DNA of 64,000 nucleotides from Lachnospiraceae bacterium. GTDB lineage: Bacteria > Bacillota > Clostridia > Lachnospirales > Lachnospiraceae. Below are positions 32,104-39,233 of the stretch, one piece after another; the stretch's first letter is position 1, and every line of letters begins with the position of its first letter. The position numbers were made by a program, and so were the translations under genes. Below the pieces are notes generated by a model. The model searched no databases and was not told the origin of the DNA. It saw only the letters and a list, made by a program, of their open reading frames with translations. The DNA is taken from assembly GCA_009774245.1 (NCBI GenBank), contig VSNM01000022.1, positions 1 to 64,000 of the forward strand, read 5' to 3'.

Positions 32104-33405
32104 ATGAAGGAAAACGTAAAGGAATTGATGGATTTTCTGGACAGCAGTCCGACAAGCTATCATGCGGTGGACAATATGAGAAGGGCGCTGCTGCAGGAAG
32201 GTTTTACAGAGCTCTCAGAGAAGCAGATCTGGTCACTGGAACGGGGTGGAGATTATTTCGCGGTGCGGAATGATTCGTCCATGATCGCGTTTCGGGTGCC
32301 GGAGTGCGCTATCAGTGAGATTAAGGGGTATCATGTGTACGCGGCTCATTCGGATTCCCCCGCATTTAAGATAAAGGAAAATCCGGAAATCGAGAAGGAG
32401 GGGATTTATGTCAGCCTGAACACGGAGAAGTATGGCGGAATGATTCTGTCCACATGGCTTGACAGGCCGCTCACCATCGCGGGGAGAGTCTGTGTGGAGG
32501 AGAACGGTGAGATTGTATCTTGCCCTGTGAGATTAAAGGATAATATCTGCATGATACCCAGCCTTGCGATTCATATGAACAGGGATGCAAACAATGGCGT
32601 GGCGCTCAGCGCGCAGAGCGATATGCTGCCGCTGCTTGCCATGAGCGCTCCGAACGACGGGGACGCTTCGGTCAAGGGGATGCTTCACCGGATGCTGGCA
32701 GAAGCCGTGTTGCGGCCGGACAGTGCGATATTTTCTGGCGATCTCTTTGTGGAAAATTGTGAGAAGGCAGTTCTGGCGGGGGCAAAAGACGAGTTTATCA
32801 TGACGCCGCGGTATGATGACCTCGCGTGTGTCTTTGCGGGTTTTAAAGCGATCGTCAGCAAAAAATCGGCGCGCTATATTGATGTGTTTGCCGTGTTTGA
32901 CAATGAGGAGGTGGGCAGTCTCACGAGACAGGGTGCGGACTCGACTTTCTTTCGGGATACGCTGGAAAATATCGCGGATGGACTGGGAGCAGGCGGGAGA
33001 GTTTACCGCACCTGGACGGCGGACAGCTTTATGCTCAGCGCTGACAACGGGCATGCGTGTCACCCCAATCAGGGAGGAAAGGCAGACCTCACGAACCGCC
33101 CGCATCTGAACGGGGGCGTCGTGCTCAAATATCATGGCGGGCAGAAATATGCGACAGATGCGTATTCTGCGGCATATGTCAGGAAGCTGTGCGGCGCAAA
33201 CGATATTCCGCTCCAGACATACGCAAACCACTCGGATATACCGGGTGGCTCGACGCTGGGAAACCTCGCGATGGCACAGGTATCCATGGCAGCAGCGGAC
33301 ATCGGGCTGCCGCAGCTTGCCATGCACTCCGCGTACGAGACAGGTGGAGCGAAGGATATCGGATACCTGATTCGGCTCGCAGAGGTATTTTATTGTGAAG
33401 AATAA
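32104..33405 (+). CDS. M18-family aminopeptidase
   Basis: This 433-residue protein matches M18 metallopeptidases: N-terminal 'LMDFLDSSPTSYHAVDNM', the first metal histidine in 'YAAHSDSPAFK' (about 79-89), 'DNEEVGSLTRQGADS' (about 262-276), 'NGHACHPNQGGKADL' and 'YETGGAKD' near the end. M18 enzymes release N-terminal, often acidic, residues. The ATG at 32104 fits the family start; GGAGG lies directly before it, with a better-spaced AGAGAGG further upstream. Its 3' end overlaps the convergent blaR1-like gene by 16 bases. Confidence 0.93.
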   Translation: MKENVKELMDFLDSSPTSYHAVDNMRRALLQEGFTELSEKQIWSLERGGDYFAVRNDSSMIAFRVPECAISEIKGYHVYAAHSDSPAFKIKENPEIEKEGIYVSLNTEKYGGMILSTWLDRPLTIAGRVCVEENGEIVSCPVRLKDNICMIPSLAIHMNRDANNGVALSAQSDMLPLLAMSAPNDGDASVKGMLHRMLAEAVLRPDSAIFSGDLFVENCEKAVLAGAKDEFIMTPRYDDLACVFAGFKAIVSKKSARYIDVFAVFDNEEVGSLTRQGADSTFFRDTLENIADGLGAGGRVYRTWTADSFMLSADNGHACHPNQGGKADLTNRPHLNGGVVLKYHGGQKYATDAYSAAYVRKLCGANDIPLQTYANHSDIPGGSTLGNLAMAQVSMAAADIGLPQLAMHSAYETGGAKDIGYLIRLAEVFYCEE

Positions 33406-35144
33406 TTGTGGAAGGTGATCGTATCTGTGACTTCTGGCGGCTCGTCCTCCTGTAGATGCACGTTTACCATGCCGCCGTGCGTTGCGTACCGCTGGCTGCT
33501 TTGCTGCAGCTCTTGTGTGCGGCGGTCGTACACGTCGTCCCCTTCCCGGAAGGCAGAGACGGCGACGATCTCGCCGAGGCGGTTTCTCTCAACGGTAATG
33601 TCATATGTGCCCTCTGGCTGCGACATGTAGCGTCCGATCATTTTATCGGAATAGGTGCGTATGGTCTCGCCGTTGTACAGCAGCGTCATATCATTCTGTT
33701 CATCCTTGCGGACGAGTCCCCACTTTTCGTATTCCGCGTAGAGCTCCTCACTGCTCAGACACAGTGAGATGTCCAGTGTAAACGCATTTTTCTCCACATG
33801 AAATTCGTCGGCGAGCGCAGCGATGATCTGTTTTTCTAAAATATCCGGATCGTTGGTGGTATCGGCTCTCATGATGTCGAAGATCACATTTTCGGCTCGG
33901 TTCTGCGCATCTTGTCCCAGCAGGGCATCTCGTGTCAGACTGGCACGCACACCCCATCGGCAGCTGTCAGAGGAGCAGTATGCAGTCAGATCGGGATAAA
34001 AGGGTGCCTGTCCGCTGGTGGCAAGGACGACAGAGCCGCTCAGCACGAGGCAGACAGAGAAGGCCAGCAGCAGGGTGGAGGCTTTATGATAGTGCAGGAT
34101 ATTTTGGATGCGTTTCTCTACCTCCGTCCTGGAAAAGGCGCTGTAGAGCAGAGTCGGGCGGCTTCCGGAGATGGCCATGGCAAGCAGGCTGAAAGCGTAG
34201 CTCTTTTTCGTTTCCTCTGCGTTGTCCCCGCGATCGTACAGACGCAGGACTGCTTCGTCACAGGCTGTCTCCAGATCAGCGGCAAGATATCTGGACATGA
34301 TCCAGACCAGAGGGTTGAACCAGTGGATGCAGAGTGTGATGAGCATGATGCATTTTATCCAGTTGTCCCTCCGGCGGATATGCATGGTCTCATGGCAGAT
34401 GATGTGGCGCAGAAGCTCTGTATTGCCAAAATCCATGCGCGCAGGCAGATAAATCCTGGGCGCGAGCAGACCGCATACCAGCGGAGAGGCGATCACATCA
34501 TTTGTAAATACCAGGATATGTCCCATATCCATCTCGCGAAGGAGCGTGTTGATCGTCTCATTGTGCTCGACGAGGAGCGAGGAGTGCAGCTGTCTGGTAT
34601 ATCTGTATCTCTGGGCGAGCAGAATGCCTGCGGTAGCAAGCGCCCCTGCAAAGTAGACAAAAAGTACAAGCGGCGCATAGATGGATTGGATGAACTGCAG
34701 CGCATTGTCGGAGTACGAGATGCAAAACGCCTCCTCCGATACGGCGGCTTCCGCTTCGATCACATCGGTTGTCCTAGGCTTGGCCGATGTGGAGTAATCC
34801 ACCTCACTGTAGGAAGCTTCGTTATAGGAAGCTTCATTGTGGGGAGCAGCACTGGGAAGTTCTTCAGCGATAGCACTACCCTCTGTAAGTATCGCGGTTT
34901 GTATCATGTTGTCGGCGGTCACGAAAGAGCTGTCAAGGGCGAAACCGGGAACTGCCAGACTCAAGGGGCTGCTCAGTGAGAATGGCACCAGCAGACGCAG
35001 CAGGATGACACTCCAGAGCGCGGGAAATACGAATTTTGGAAGTCTGTTTTTCAACAGTCCCCGAAGCACGAGAACCGCGGATATCATGATACTTCCATAA
35101 AAAACCATCAGGTAAAATGGCATATTTAATTTGAGATTGAGCAT
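33390..35144 (-). CDS. BlaR1/MecR1-type M56 membrane metallopeptidase
   Basis: This 584-residue protein has N-terminal membrane helices (about 8-28, 38-58), an acidic loop, more helices, then the M56 zinc motif 'LRHIICHETMHIRRRDNW' (HEXXH-type, about residue 250) and another helix, as in BlaR1/MecR1. The C-terminal extracellular part (about 395-584) is not a penicillin-binding domain, so beta-lactam sensing is not supported. A short repeat HNEASYNEASY lies in the first loop. Activated M56 proteins trigger cleavage of the partner BlaI repressor, encoded just upstream (25 bases). The signal here is unknown. Confidence 0.85.
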   Translation of the reverse strand: MLNLKLNMPFYLMVFYGSIMISAVLVLRGLLKNRLPKFVFPALWSVILLRLLVPFSLSSPLSLAVPGFALDSSFVTADNMIQTAILTEGSAIAEELPSAAPHNEASYNEASYSEVDYSTSAKPRTTDVIEAEAAVSEEAFCISYSDNALQFIQSIYAPLVLFVYFAGALATAGILLAQRYRYTRQLHSSLLVEHNETINTLLREMDMGHILVFTNDVIASPLVCGLLAPRIYLPARMDFGNTELLRHIICHETMHIRRRDNWIKCIMLITLCIHWFNPLVWIMSRYLAADLETACDEAVLRLYDRGDNAEETKKSYAFSLLAMAISGSRPTLLYSAFSRTEVEKRIQNILHYHKASTLLLAFSVCLVLSGSVVLATSGQAPFYPDLTAYCSSDSCRWGVRASLTRDALLGQDAQNRAENVIFDIMRADTTNDPDILEKQIIAALADEFHVEKNAFTLDISLCLSSEELYAEYEKWGLVRKDEQNDMTLLYNGETIRTYSDKMIGRYMSQPEGTYDITVERNRLGEIVAVSAFREGDDVYDRRTQELQQSSQRYATHGGMVNVHLQEDEPPEVTDTITFHNYSSQ

Positions 35145-35169
35145 AGTGTTCTCCTTTCTGATACTTAAT

Positions 35170-35529
35170 TTATGATTCGTTTGAATCTCTGATCATTTTT
35201 GCAAGTCTTGCTGCATCCTCCTCTGAAATTCCCTGATTTTTGAGAAAAGAAGAGAAAAAAAGCTCGCTCGAGCCACCAAACATCTTGTCAATCAGTTGCT
35301 CTGTCTCGCTCTGTGCGGCCTCGTCGCGGCTCACGAGCGCTCTGCAGACAAATCCGGGTTCTTCGCGCTCGATGGCGCCCTTTTCGATGCATTTTTTGAT
35401 GACCGTGTAGGTGGTATTCTTGTTCCAGCCTATGCGCTTTGAGAGTATGTCCACGATTTCCTTCGCGGATTTTGGTTCCTGTTCCCACAAGACTTCCATG
35501 ACCTTTAGTTCCGAATCAAATAGTTTCAT
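35170..35529 (-). CDS. BlaI/MecI-family repressor
   Basis: This 119-residue protein has the BlaI winged helix (about 5-70: 'ELKVMEVLWEQEPKSAKEIV', 'GWNKNTTYTVIKKCIEKGAI') and a C-terminal dimerisation region (about 80-115). Such repressors leave DNA when cut by their M56 partner, the next gene. Two copies of a 16-bp operator lie just upstream, so the pair is very probably autoregulated. The start at 35529 follows AGGAGG on the minus strand. Confidence 0.92.
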   Translation of the reverse strand: MKLFDSELKVMEVLWEQEPKSAKEIVDILSKRIGWNKNTTYTVIKKCIEKGAIEREEPGFVCRALVSRDEAAQSETEQLIDKMFGGSSELFFSSFLKNQGISEEDAARLAKMIRDSNES

Positions 35530-35558
35530 GATCGTGTCCTCCTTGTTTTCAATGTTTG

Positions 35559-35618
35559 GACTATTACAATAGTCTGTTGGCCTAAGACTAGACTATCACA
35601 ATAGTCTATTGTTGTCAA
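35559..35618 (-). promoter_or_regulatory. Two BlaI-type operators overlapping the blaI promoter
   Basis: GACTATTACAATAGTC (35559-35574) and GACTATCACAATAGTC (35591-35606) are palindromes with identical arms, 32 bases apart start to start. On the minus strand a consensus TTGACA (35618-35613) lies just upstream of the second copy, so the operators cover the promoter of the blaI-blaR1 pair. Confidence 0.82.
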
Positions 35619-35693
35619 TACAAAAAATGGAGAGGCGTATAAAAAAATAAGCAGAGGAAAATTTTTCCACTACTCATTTAAGTTTCATAATAA

Positions 35694-35764
35694 CAGGGGC
35701 AGCAAGAATCGAACTCGCATTGACGGTTTTGGAGACCGCTGTTCTACCGTTGAACTATGCCCCT
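35694..35764 (-). tRNA. tRNA-Trp (anticodon CCA)
   Basis: On the minus strand AGGGGCA (5') pairs with TGCCCCT (3') as acceptor stem. The anticodon stem GCGGT/ACCGT encloses the loop CTCCAAA, giving CCA at the anticodon, and GAGTTCGATTC is the T-loop region. The length is 71 bases without CCA, which is not encoded. I first considered glycine TCC from the sequence, but the seven-base loop places CCA centrally. A candidate promoter on the minus strand has TATACT at 35811-35806. Confidence 0.92.
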
Positions 35765-35873
35765 TCGGACAGTTTATGTAAGCAATTTGCTCACTGACGA
35801 ATTATAGTATAGCACAATATGGGATAAAAAAGCAAGCAAAAAATGAAAAAAATTGCACACAATGTTATTTATC

Positions 35874-36095
35874 TTATTTATCCTTGTTTGCCGCCTTTTT
35901 TAACTGGTACTGCACAACATATCTCTTGACAATTCTGTCGGTGTGCGCAGAGACAACGTACAGGATCTCGTCGAGATTCATGCCGGAATCAAAGGCTTTC
36001 TGAAGCGCTGTGTCAAAGCCTGTGCCGGAGAGATCGGTGTCCAGGTTAGAGGCTGCCTCGTTTAATGTGGAACGGTCTTCTTTAAAGATACTCAT
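35874..36095 (-). CDS. Small conserved protein, unknown function
   Basis: This 73-residue protein starts 'MSIFKEDRSTLNEAASNLDT' and continues with helices ending in a basic 'YQLKKAANKDK'. It has no membrane segment. The ATG at 36095 follows AAGGAG on the minus strand; the 11-codon upstream extension has no such site. It is alone between tRNA-Trp and the XRE operon, which runs the other way. I do not recognise the family. Confidence 0.55.
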   Translation of the reverse strand: MSIFKEDRSTLNEAASNLDTDLSGTGFDTALQKAFDSGMNLDEILYVVSAHTDRIVKRYVVQYQLKKAANKDK

Positions 36096-36234
36096 ACAAA
36101 CTCCTTTCACAATACAAAAATGCAACAACTATATTATAGCAATATAGTGCGGATGCGTCAATAACAAAAATTTTCAAAATATTCGAAATAATACATCATT
36201 TTAAGTCATATTCGCGGTGAGAGGGATATATTGA

Positions 36235-36263
36235 TTGACAGTAATTCGGTCAGGGCGTATAAT
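36235..36263 (+). promoter_or_regulatory. Consensus promoter of the XRE-cheC-yihY operon
   Basis: TTGACA (36235-36240) and TATAAT (36258-36263) both match the sigma-A consensus exactly and are 17 bases apart. It is one of the two strongest promoters in the window and lies 58 bases before the XRE gene. Confidence 0.88.
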
Positions 36264-36320
36264 GAGGTTATATTCATGGATGATATCAATTTTTAAAGTA
36301 TTGGGGGATAGTGAGTAGCA

Positions 36321-36824
36321 ATGTCGGGATTTGATAAGGATGCGTTCTGGCTTAAGATATTGTCTCTGTATCATGAGTCGAAGAACAATAATTACATTGT
36401 AAAGCTCGATGAGGATCAGATCAGGGAGCTCAAGGCGCTGTATATTGATTTGTACATACCAATAGAAAATCTGGGATACTATGAGGATGAGGCCATTACG
36501 AAAAAGATGATGACAGCGATCTCATCAATGTATAAGGTCGACAAGGATACCATGGGAAATTCCGGAGAGATCGTCCAGCTGGTCAACACGGTCAACTATG
36601 ACGGCAGAAATATGTATATCCGGTTTGCCAAGATATCTCCAGTGAAGATGCGGCGTCTGGAGTTGGGCAAATCAAGACAGCAGATTGCGGAGCGCATGGG
36701 GTACAGTGTATCTGCTGTGAGAAATTGTGAAGCTTCCTTTTGTGATCTGACAAGGCAGCCCGATCAGCTTGTGCGCAAGCTTGCAAGGGCATTGGAATGT
36801 GAACCGGAAGCTCTGTTGCAGTAA
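36321..36824 (+). CDS. Helix-turn-helix (XRE-like) regulator with unusual N-terminal region
   Basis: The last 55 residues of this 167-residue protein form an XRE-type helix-turn-helix: 'MRRLELGKSRQQIAERMGYS' then 'VSAVRNCEASFCDLTRQPDQ'. The first 110 residues, 'FDKDAFWLKILSLYHESKNN' onward, are helical and not recognised, and may sense a ligand or bind a partner. It is the first gene of a three-gene run with a CheC-like phosphatase and a YihY-like membrane protein; its stop TAA overlaps the ribosome-binding site AAGGAGG of the next gene. Confidence 0.65.
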   Translation: MSGFDKDAFWLKILSLYHESKNNNYIVKLDEDQIRELKALYIDLYIPIENLGYYEDEAITKKMMTAISSMYKVDKDTMGNSGEIVQLVNTVNYDGRNMYIRFAKISPVKMRRLELGKSRQQIAERMGYSVSAVRNCEASFCDLTRQPDQLVRKLARALECEPEALLQ

Positions 36825-36836
36825 GGAGGTATGTGA

Positions 36837-37457
36837 ATGTGCAGCTATTTTTTCTCAGAAATGGAAATAGATGCGATTGGAGAAATATCAAACATATGTT
36901 TAGGAAACTCGGCGTCGACACTCAGTATGCTGGTGCGTCAGCCGGTGGATATCACACCGCCGAGAGTGGAGATCGTTGAGAAGAGCGAGTATACGAAGAA
37001 TGTGAATTCCAAGAAAGTGTTTGTGAAGGTGAATTATGTGGAGGGCGTCAAAGGCTGCAGCATATTAATGCTGGAGGAGCAGGATGCCAAGGCGATTGCC
37101 GACCTGATGATGGGAAGCGATGGGAGGGGCGATTTTGCCAGGATGGAGCTGGGCGAGCTGCACATAAGTGCGGTCTCGGAGGCAATGAATCAGATGATGG
37201 GAGCGGCGGCCACCTCCATGAGTGTCATGCTTGACCGTAAGACAGACATATCGACGCCGGATGCAAAATTTATGCAGGACGGCGAGTATCTGGCCTATGA
37301 GTTTCCTGATGACGACCGGTTTGTGAAGGTAGGCTTCAAGATGAAGATAGGCGATATTATTGACAGTCCGGTGGTGCAGTTGTATCCGCATGATCTCGGA
37401 AAGGCGATCAGTGATCTGTTTCTGATCAAGAAAGCAAAAGAAAAAGGACAGCAGTAG
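36837..37457 (+). CDS. CheC/FliY-like phosphatase
   Basis: This 206-residue protein has two CheC-type active motifs: 'EIDAIGEISNICLGNSASTL' near the N-terminus and 'ISAVSEAMNQMMGAAATSM' near residue 110, each with the E-x-x-N pair used to remove phosphate from CheY-like receivers. It lacks the C-terminal FliN domain of FliY. No flagellar or chemotaxis genes are near, so it may act on another receiver protein. The ATG at 36837 follows AAGGAGG (36823-36829). Confidence 0.8.
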   Translation: MCSYFFSEMEIDAIGEISNICLGNSASTLSMLVRQPVDITPPRVEIVEKSEYTKNVNSKKVFVKVNYVEGVKGCSILMLEEQDAKAIADLMMGSDGRGDFARMELGELHISAVSEAMNQMMGAAATSMSVMLDRKTDISTPDAKFMQDGEYLAYEFPDDDRFVKVGFKMKIGDIIDSPVVQLYPHDLGKAISDLFLIKKAKEKGQQ

Positions 37458-37460
37458 CCA

Positions 37461-38438
37461 ATGTATAAGAAGAAGCGGATAACCAAAAAAAATCTTCAGA
37501 CTGTATATGACATAACATTCAGTTTTATAACAAAAGTAAAATACGACCACGTGTCCTCATTTGCAGGGCACGCGGCTTTATTTTTACTAATGTCGCTCTT
37601 TCCGATGGCAATGTTCTGCATATCCATGTTCAGTTATCTGCCGATTGACACGGTGCGTTTTACACAGTATCTGATCAATATTATCCCGGAGGGGTTCACA
37701 CCTCTGCTCAATCAGATTCTGGAGGAAGCCTATGCGGAAAGTACCACGATGATGAAGTCGTTCACGATCATTGTGATGCTCTTCTGTGCATCCAAGGGTG
37801 TGTATGCAGTGATCATCGGTATGAATGCGGTGTATGGCATTCGGGAGACGAGGAGCACACCGCTGCTGTATGCGCTTGCGGTGTCCTATGTGGTGATTTT
37901 ATTTGCTGCGATCGGGCTGATGATGGTCCTGATCGTGCTCGGAAACAATATCTTTAACTGGCTGCTCCAGTTTGTGCCGGGGCTGTCTGTTTTTTCCAGC
38001 CTGTTTCGTTATGGGAAATATTTGTGTATGCTGGTAGTTCTAATCATCTTCTTTTTGCTGATTTACATGAATGTTCCAAACAGGAGATCGAAGATACGCT
38101 ATGAGTTTTTTGGAGCGCTGTTCTCCACGATCGCGTGGCTGGTGTTTTCGTGGGCGTTTTCATTTTATATCAGCAATTTTGGCAACTACTCTGTTACATA
38201 TGGAAGTCTTGCGACGGTCGTGATCTTTATTTTGTGGCTGTATGGCACGATGAATATTATATTTGTGGGTGCGGAGATGAATGTCGTCCTGCGCAAGTTT
38301 GCGGAATATGGATATAATTACCAGCGGGCGTATGCGTATTATAAGGACAAATATCATGGGGAACTGCTGCGGCAGCGGGGAATCGTGGTGAGACTCAGGG
38401 CGAGGAGAAGGACGGAAGCGGGAGAGAAGGACGTCTGA
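37461..38438 (+). CDS. YihY/BrkB-family membrane protein
   Basis: This 325-residue protein has six predicted transmembrane helices, e.g. 'HAALFLLMSLFPMAMFCISM', 'YALAVSYVVILFAAIGLMMV' and 'YLCMLVVLIIFFLLIYMNV', with the YihY signature 'FSWAFSFYISNFGNYSVTYG' then 'LATVVIFILWLY' and 'GAEMNVVLRK'. It has a basic C-terminus. The family was once called ribonuclease BN by mistake; its transport role is unsettled. It starts 3 bases after the CheC-like gene. Confidence 0.9.
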   Translation: MYKKKRITKKNLQTVYDITFSFITKVKYDHVSSFAGHAALFLLMSLFPMAMFCISMFSYLPIDTVRFTQYLINIIPEGFTPLLNQILEEAYAESTTMMKSFTIIVMLFCASKGVYAVIIGMNAVYGIRETRSTPLLYALAVSYVVILFAAIGLMMVLIVLGNNIFNWLLQFVPGLSVFSSLFRYGKYLCMLVVLIIFFLLIYMNVPNRRSKIRYEFFGALFSTIAWLVFSWAFSFYISNFGNYSVTYGSLATVVIFILWLYGTMNIIFVGAEMNVVLRKFAEYGYNYQRAYAYYKDKYHGELLRQRGIVVRLRARRRTEAGEKDV

Positions 38439-38442
38439 GCGT

Positions 38443-38877
38443 TTATTCGGCCGTGATGATCACGAAATTTGAAGAGATATAAGCCTCAGAGCCTTCATAG
38501 AGGATTTTGGTCCAGCCGTTGTCCTGTATCTCAATGATATCAAAGGTAGTTCCCTCATCGACAGTACCCAGCACTTTCGCATTCTCTGATGCCGCGTCAC
38601 GGATGTTCACTCTTGTGGAAGTCTTACCGTGCATTGTGTTGTCAGCGGGCGGCTCCTCAACAGGCGTCTGGGTATTGTTGTCAGAGACGGGGGGTTCGGA
38701 CTGCTGCGGCGGCGCCTCGGAGAGATCAGTTACTTCTGTGATGGTGGCCGCCGTTTCCTGTTCATTGACAGTCACATAGCGCGGTCTGGTCACGATACAG
38801 AAGATCAGGAAGCAGATCGAGACAGACATAAGGGTTATGATGGATAGGAGTATCGCATTGATTGTAGTTTTCTTCAT
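38443..38877 (-). CDS. Membrane-anchored SH3b protein
   Basis: This 144-residue protein has an N-terminal membrane anchor (about 7-30), a spacer rich in E, P, Q and T (about 38-85) and one C-terminal bacterial SH3 domain ('RVNIRDAASENAKVLGTVDE', 'GWTKILYEGSEAYISSNFV'). It should stand on the outer face of the membrane with the SH3 domain near the peptidoglycan. It is convergent with yihY, 4 bases apart. The related SH3b protein at 25550 has two domains. Confidence 0.8.
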   Translation of the reverse strand: MKKTTINAILLSIITLMSVSICFLIFCIVTRPRYVTVNEQETAATITEVTDLSEAPPQQSEPPVSDNNTQTPVEEPPADNTMHGKTSTRVNIRDAASENAKVLGTVDEGTTFDIIEIQDNGWTKILYEGSEAYISSNFVIITAE

Positions 38878-39053
38878 ATATTGTCACCTCGGTTTTATGC
38901 ATCAAATAAGCGCATCTGTCTATGCATAGTATATCTTATGTTGTAAGAGTTGGCAAGAAATCGCAGGGAGAGTTTATTATTCTAATATTTCATTAATATA
39001 ATTGTAACATTTTATTCATTTTAGAGCATTTTTGTGCGTGTTTAAAAAAGGAA

Positions 39054-39082
39054 TTGACAAGAAAAGCTGATTGTGATATGAT
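39054..39082 (+). promoter_or_regulatory. Promoter of tRNA-Thr
   Basis: TTGACA (39054-39059) and TATGAT (39077-39082) are 17 bases apart, 13 bases before the tRNA 5' end, the expected position for a tRNA promoter. Confidence 0.85.
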
Positions 39083-39095
39083 ATCTTTCGGTGAT

Positions 39096-39168
39096 GCTGC
39101 TATAGCACAGTCGGTAGTGCGCAACATTGGTAGTGTTGAGGTCACCGGTTCGATTCCGGTTAGCAGCT
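39096..39168 (+). tRNA. tRNA-Thr (anticodon GGT)
   Basis: GCTGCTA (39096-39102) pairs with TAGCAGC (39161-39167). The anticodon arm CAACA/TGTTG closes the loop TTGGTAG with anticodon GGT. GGTTCGATTCC forms the T arm. CCA is not encoded. Confidence 0.92.
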
Positions 39169-39169
39169 T

Positions 39170-39202
39170 AAAAAAGAATATCCTTTCGGATATTCTTTTT
39201 TT
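39170..39202 (+). terminator. Terminator after tRNA-Thr
   Basis: AAAAAAGAATATCC (39170-39183) pairs with GGATATTCTTTTTT (39188-39201) around TTTC. The A-run and T-run make it work on either strand, so it may also end the PBP gene transcript coming from the right. Confidence 0.9.
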
Positions 39203-39233
39203 AGTGTTATACGTATTTCTTGGAAACGAGTGC

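Noticed and set aside
33390..35144. Beta-lactam resistance sensor
   Set aside because: The M56 peptidase part is clear, but there is no penicillin-binding sensor domain and no beta-lactamase or PBP2a gene next to it.
35694..35764. tRNA-Gly (TCC) instead of Trp
   Set aside because: Counting the seven-base anticodon loop CTCCAAA puts CCA in the anticodon position, and the body matches clostridial tRNA-Trp.
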